This document shows, piece by piece, positions 61,861-64,000 of a DNA stretch of 64,000 nucleotides. The notes under the pieces are model-generated. The model was not told the DNA's origin and ran no database searches. It saw only the letters and a program-made list of their open reading frames with translations. Source of the DNA: Thermogemmatispora aurantia (GTDB lineage: Bacteria > Chloroflexota > Ktedonobacteria > Ktedonobacterales > Ktedonobacteraceae); assembly GCF_008974285.1 (NCBI RefSeq), contig NZ_BKZV01000002.1, positions 524,613 through 588,612 on the forward strand. The letters are read 5' to 3'. Position 1 is the first letter of the stretch; each line of letters begins with the position of its first letter. Both the position numbers and the translations under genes were made by a program.

Positions 61861-62544
61861 TTAGCTGAGGAAGCGAAAAGATTGGAGCATTGGGACAAAG
61901 GCGCTCCGAGAGAGCTGTTGATAGCGCACCTCTGGCACGACAATGTAGATGCTGTAGAGCCTGGTCTGCGCCGAATGAGCGGGATGGTTAGTCGCCAGCA
62001 AAACGATCTCCATGCGGACCTGCTGCCCCAGGATCTGCACATCGCCCGTGGCTCCCTGCTGCTGCCAGATCTGGCCCCCTACAGTAACGGTGGGCGCCAG
62101 GCTCACCCTCTTGAAGTTCTTGTAGAGGCCGCTTTTCTCAAAGGTGTCCAGGCTCACGCTGACGGTCTCTTCCGGCGAGGTGGCCGCGTTGGGGTTGGGC
62201 ACGACCTGTACTGAAAGCGTTGCGCTGTCGGCCTCGTGGCTGAATTCAACACTGCTGCCAGCGGGACTGACTTGCCAGTCTGGCAGGTAGCCGATGCTGA
62301 AGCCGTCGCCCCGGTAGAGCCTGAGTTGCACTCCTCCAGGCACCGTGATCAGACCAGCGGTCGGGCTGGCATTGGCCCGCGCCCCTGCGCCCGGTGTGGC
62401 GGCCTCGGAGTTGTTGCTCCCTCCTCCACAGGCGACTCCCATCATAGCGAGGGTTACGAGGAGTATGAGAAGAGAGAGAGGCATAGCGCTGGCATGGTCG
62501 CGAATGAGTCGTCGTTGACAGGCAGCGCAGGCGAATCGAGACAT
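61861..62544 (-). CDS. Uncharacterised lipoprotein
   Basis: 227 aa. A basic N-terminus with two Cys is followed by a hydrophobic helix (SLLILLVTLAMMGVACGGGS) ending in a lipobox, so Cys about 38 is probably lipidated. A Ser/Ala/Thr-rich linker of about 25 residues precedes a beta-rich domain (GDGFSIGYLPDWQVSPAGSS and FEKSGLYKNFKRVSL). Such domains resemble PsbP/MOG1-like folds in which YPxxW motifs are typical. No partner is adjacent. GGGGG-type site before the ATG at 62544; the frame opens at 62613. Confidence 0.72.
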   Translation of the reverse strand: MSRFACAACQRRLIRDHASAMPLSLLILLVTLAMMGVACGGGSNNSEAATPGAGARANASPTAGLITVPGGVQLRLYRGDGFSIGYLPDWQVSPAGSSVEFSHEADSATLSVQVVPNPNAATSPEETVSVSLDTFEKSGLYKNFKRVSLAPTVTVGGQIWQQQGATGDVQILGQQVRMEIVLLATNHPAHSAQTRLYSIYIVVPEVRYQQLSRSAFVPMLQSFRFLS

Positions 62545-62656
62545 AGCACACCCCCATTCCTCATAGAAATCATCGCCGCTTCTCTGCGTCTTCAGCGCAC
62601 CGAAGCGCTGCATCTCGAAGAAGCCGGCTTGTGCGACAGGTTGCGCAACGGGCGTT

Positions 62657-62662
62657 ATTATA
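62657..62662 (-). promoter_or_regulatory. Candidate -10 box of the lipoprotein gene
   Basis: A perfect TATAAT on the minus strand lies about 115 bases upstream of the lipoprotein ATG. The -35 region is weak. The rest of the 62545-63038 divergent region holds no gene; the uvrA promoter must lie there too. Confidence 0.4.
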
Positions 62663-63038
62663 GCATATCCAGCCAGCCTGCAGAAGAGAATTTCTGGCTA
62701 CCACCCTCGGCCTCACGCCATGTCATCAATGGCTGTGCAAGAAGAGAACAGTACCCTGAGCCAGACCGCTTCCAGGCCGCTCTAACGAAAAACGATCAGG
62801 TCCTCCTGACTTGACGCAGCAGGTCCTGTGTTGTACCCTGATAACAATATGGAACGTTTGTCTTAGTCCAGTGGCTCGTAGCCCCCGCCCGCCTGCCCAG
62901 GACCAGGACTTTATTCCCCAGGACAGGACTTCTTGAGCCAACCGCAGCATTCTCGATCTGCAGAAGATACAGTCCGGCAACTTGACATCAAAAGAGATAA
63001 GACAAAGAAAAGAAAAGAGAAGCTTGGGGATCTCAACA

Positions 63039-64000
<962 letters not shown>

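Noticed and set aside
62817..62900. LexA/SOS box upstream of uvrA
   Set aside because: GGAACGTTTGTC near 62850 gives only a half match to Gram-positive LexA boxes; no palindrome.

Overview
The window is about 60% GC, gene-dense DNA of ordinary chromosomal character. No rRNA, tRNA, CRISPR array, insertion sequence or prophage gene is visible. The gene content points to a high-GC member of the Chloroflexota, most likely the Ktedonobacteria (Thermogemmatispora-like). The pointers are Ser/Thr kinases with zinc ribbons, an HTH-GAF regulator, a DUF2089/SHOCT/DUF4097 cluster, type 2 IPP isomerase, MutS2 and split transketolases. This assignment is inference; no 16S gene is present.

Layout. 1-8.2 kb: the end of an EamA exporter, an aldo/keto reductase, an unrecognised 480-aa protein, an HTH-GAF regulator, and a DUF2089 / SHOCT-like / DUF4097 cluster whose three products share one short helical module. 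8.6-16.7 kb: a GT39-type membrane glycosyltransferase, an orphan sufB with a consensus promoter and terminator, a drug-efflux MFS/TetR pair with two operators flanking its promoter, a B3/4-domain protein and a membrane-anchored protein with an L7/L12-like tail. 17-25.1 kb: a kinase/pseudokinase fusion, an Rrf2 regulator with a YwnB-like NAD(P)-binding protein, citrate synthase, an acyltransferase and CbiA.

25.2-35.5 kb is the most coherent block. It is a nine-gene, roughly 10-kb minus-strand operon: TIM-barrel isomerase, transketolase N and C subunits, FGGY kinase, SorC regulator, DUF2291 lipoprotein, RbsA-type ATPase, RbsC-type permease and substrate-binding lipoprotein. One TTGACA/TACACT promoter precedes it, followed by two 14-bp palindromes suited to the SorC repressor. 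The enzyme set matches the published D-apiose isomerase-kinase-transketolase route, so a branched or unusual pentose is the best guess for the substrate.

35.6-49 kb: an ECF sigma factor with its anti-sigma factor, a TlpA-like thioredoxin, an XRE regulator, a polytopic membrane protein, an HtrA protease, a TPR protein, an HD phosphohydrolase, a HAD phosphatase preceded by a leader terminator or small RNA, a dual-specificity phosphatase, a DUF1385 protein coupled to an MGD-synthase-like glycosyltransferase, and rpmE. 49-64 kb: mostly housekeeping genes (purB, a polyprenol-type glycosyltransferase, fni, mobA, a DUF1611 protein, mutS2, lepB, and the 5' part of uvrA running off the window), plus small membrane, lipoprotein and zinc-ribbon proteins.

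The best leads are the sugar operon and its twin operators, the module shared by three adjacent genes, the kinase-pseudokinase fusion, the leader terminator before the HAD gene, the overlong LepB that runs antisense into its neighbour, and the large insertion in UvrA.
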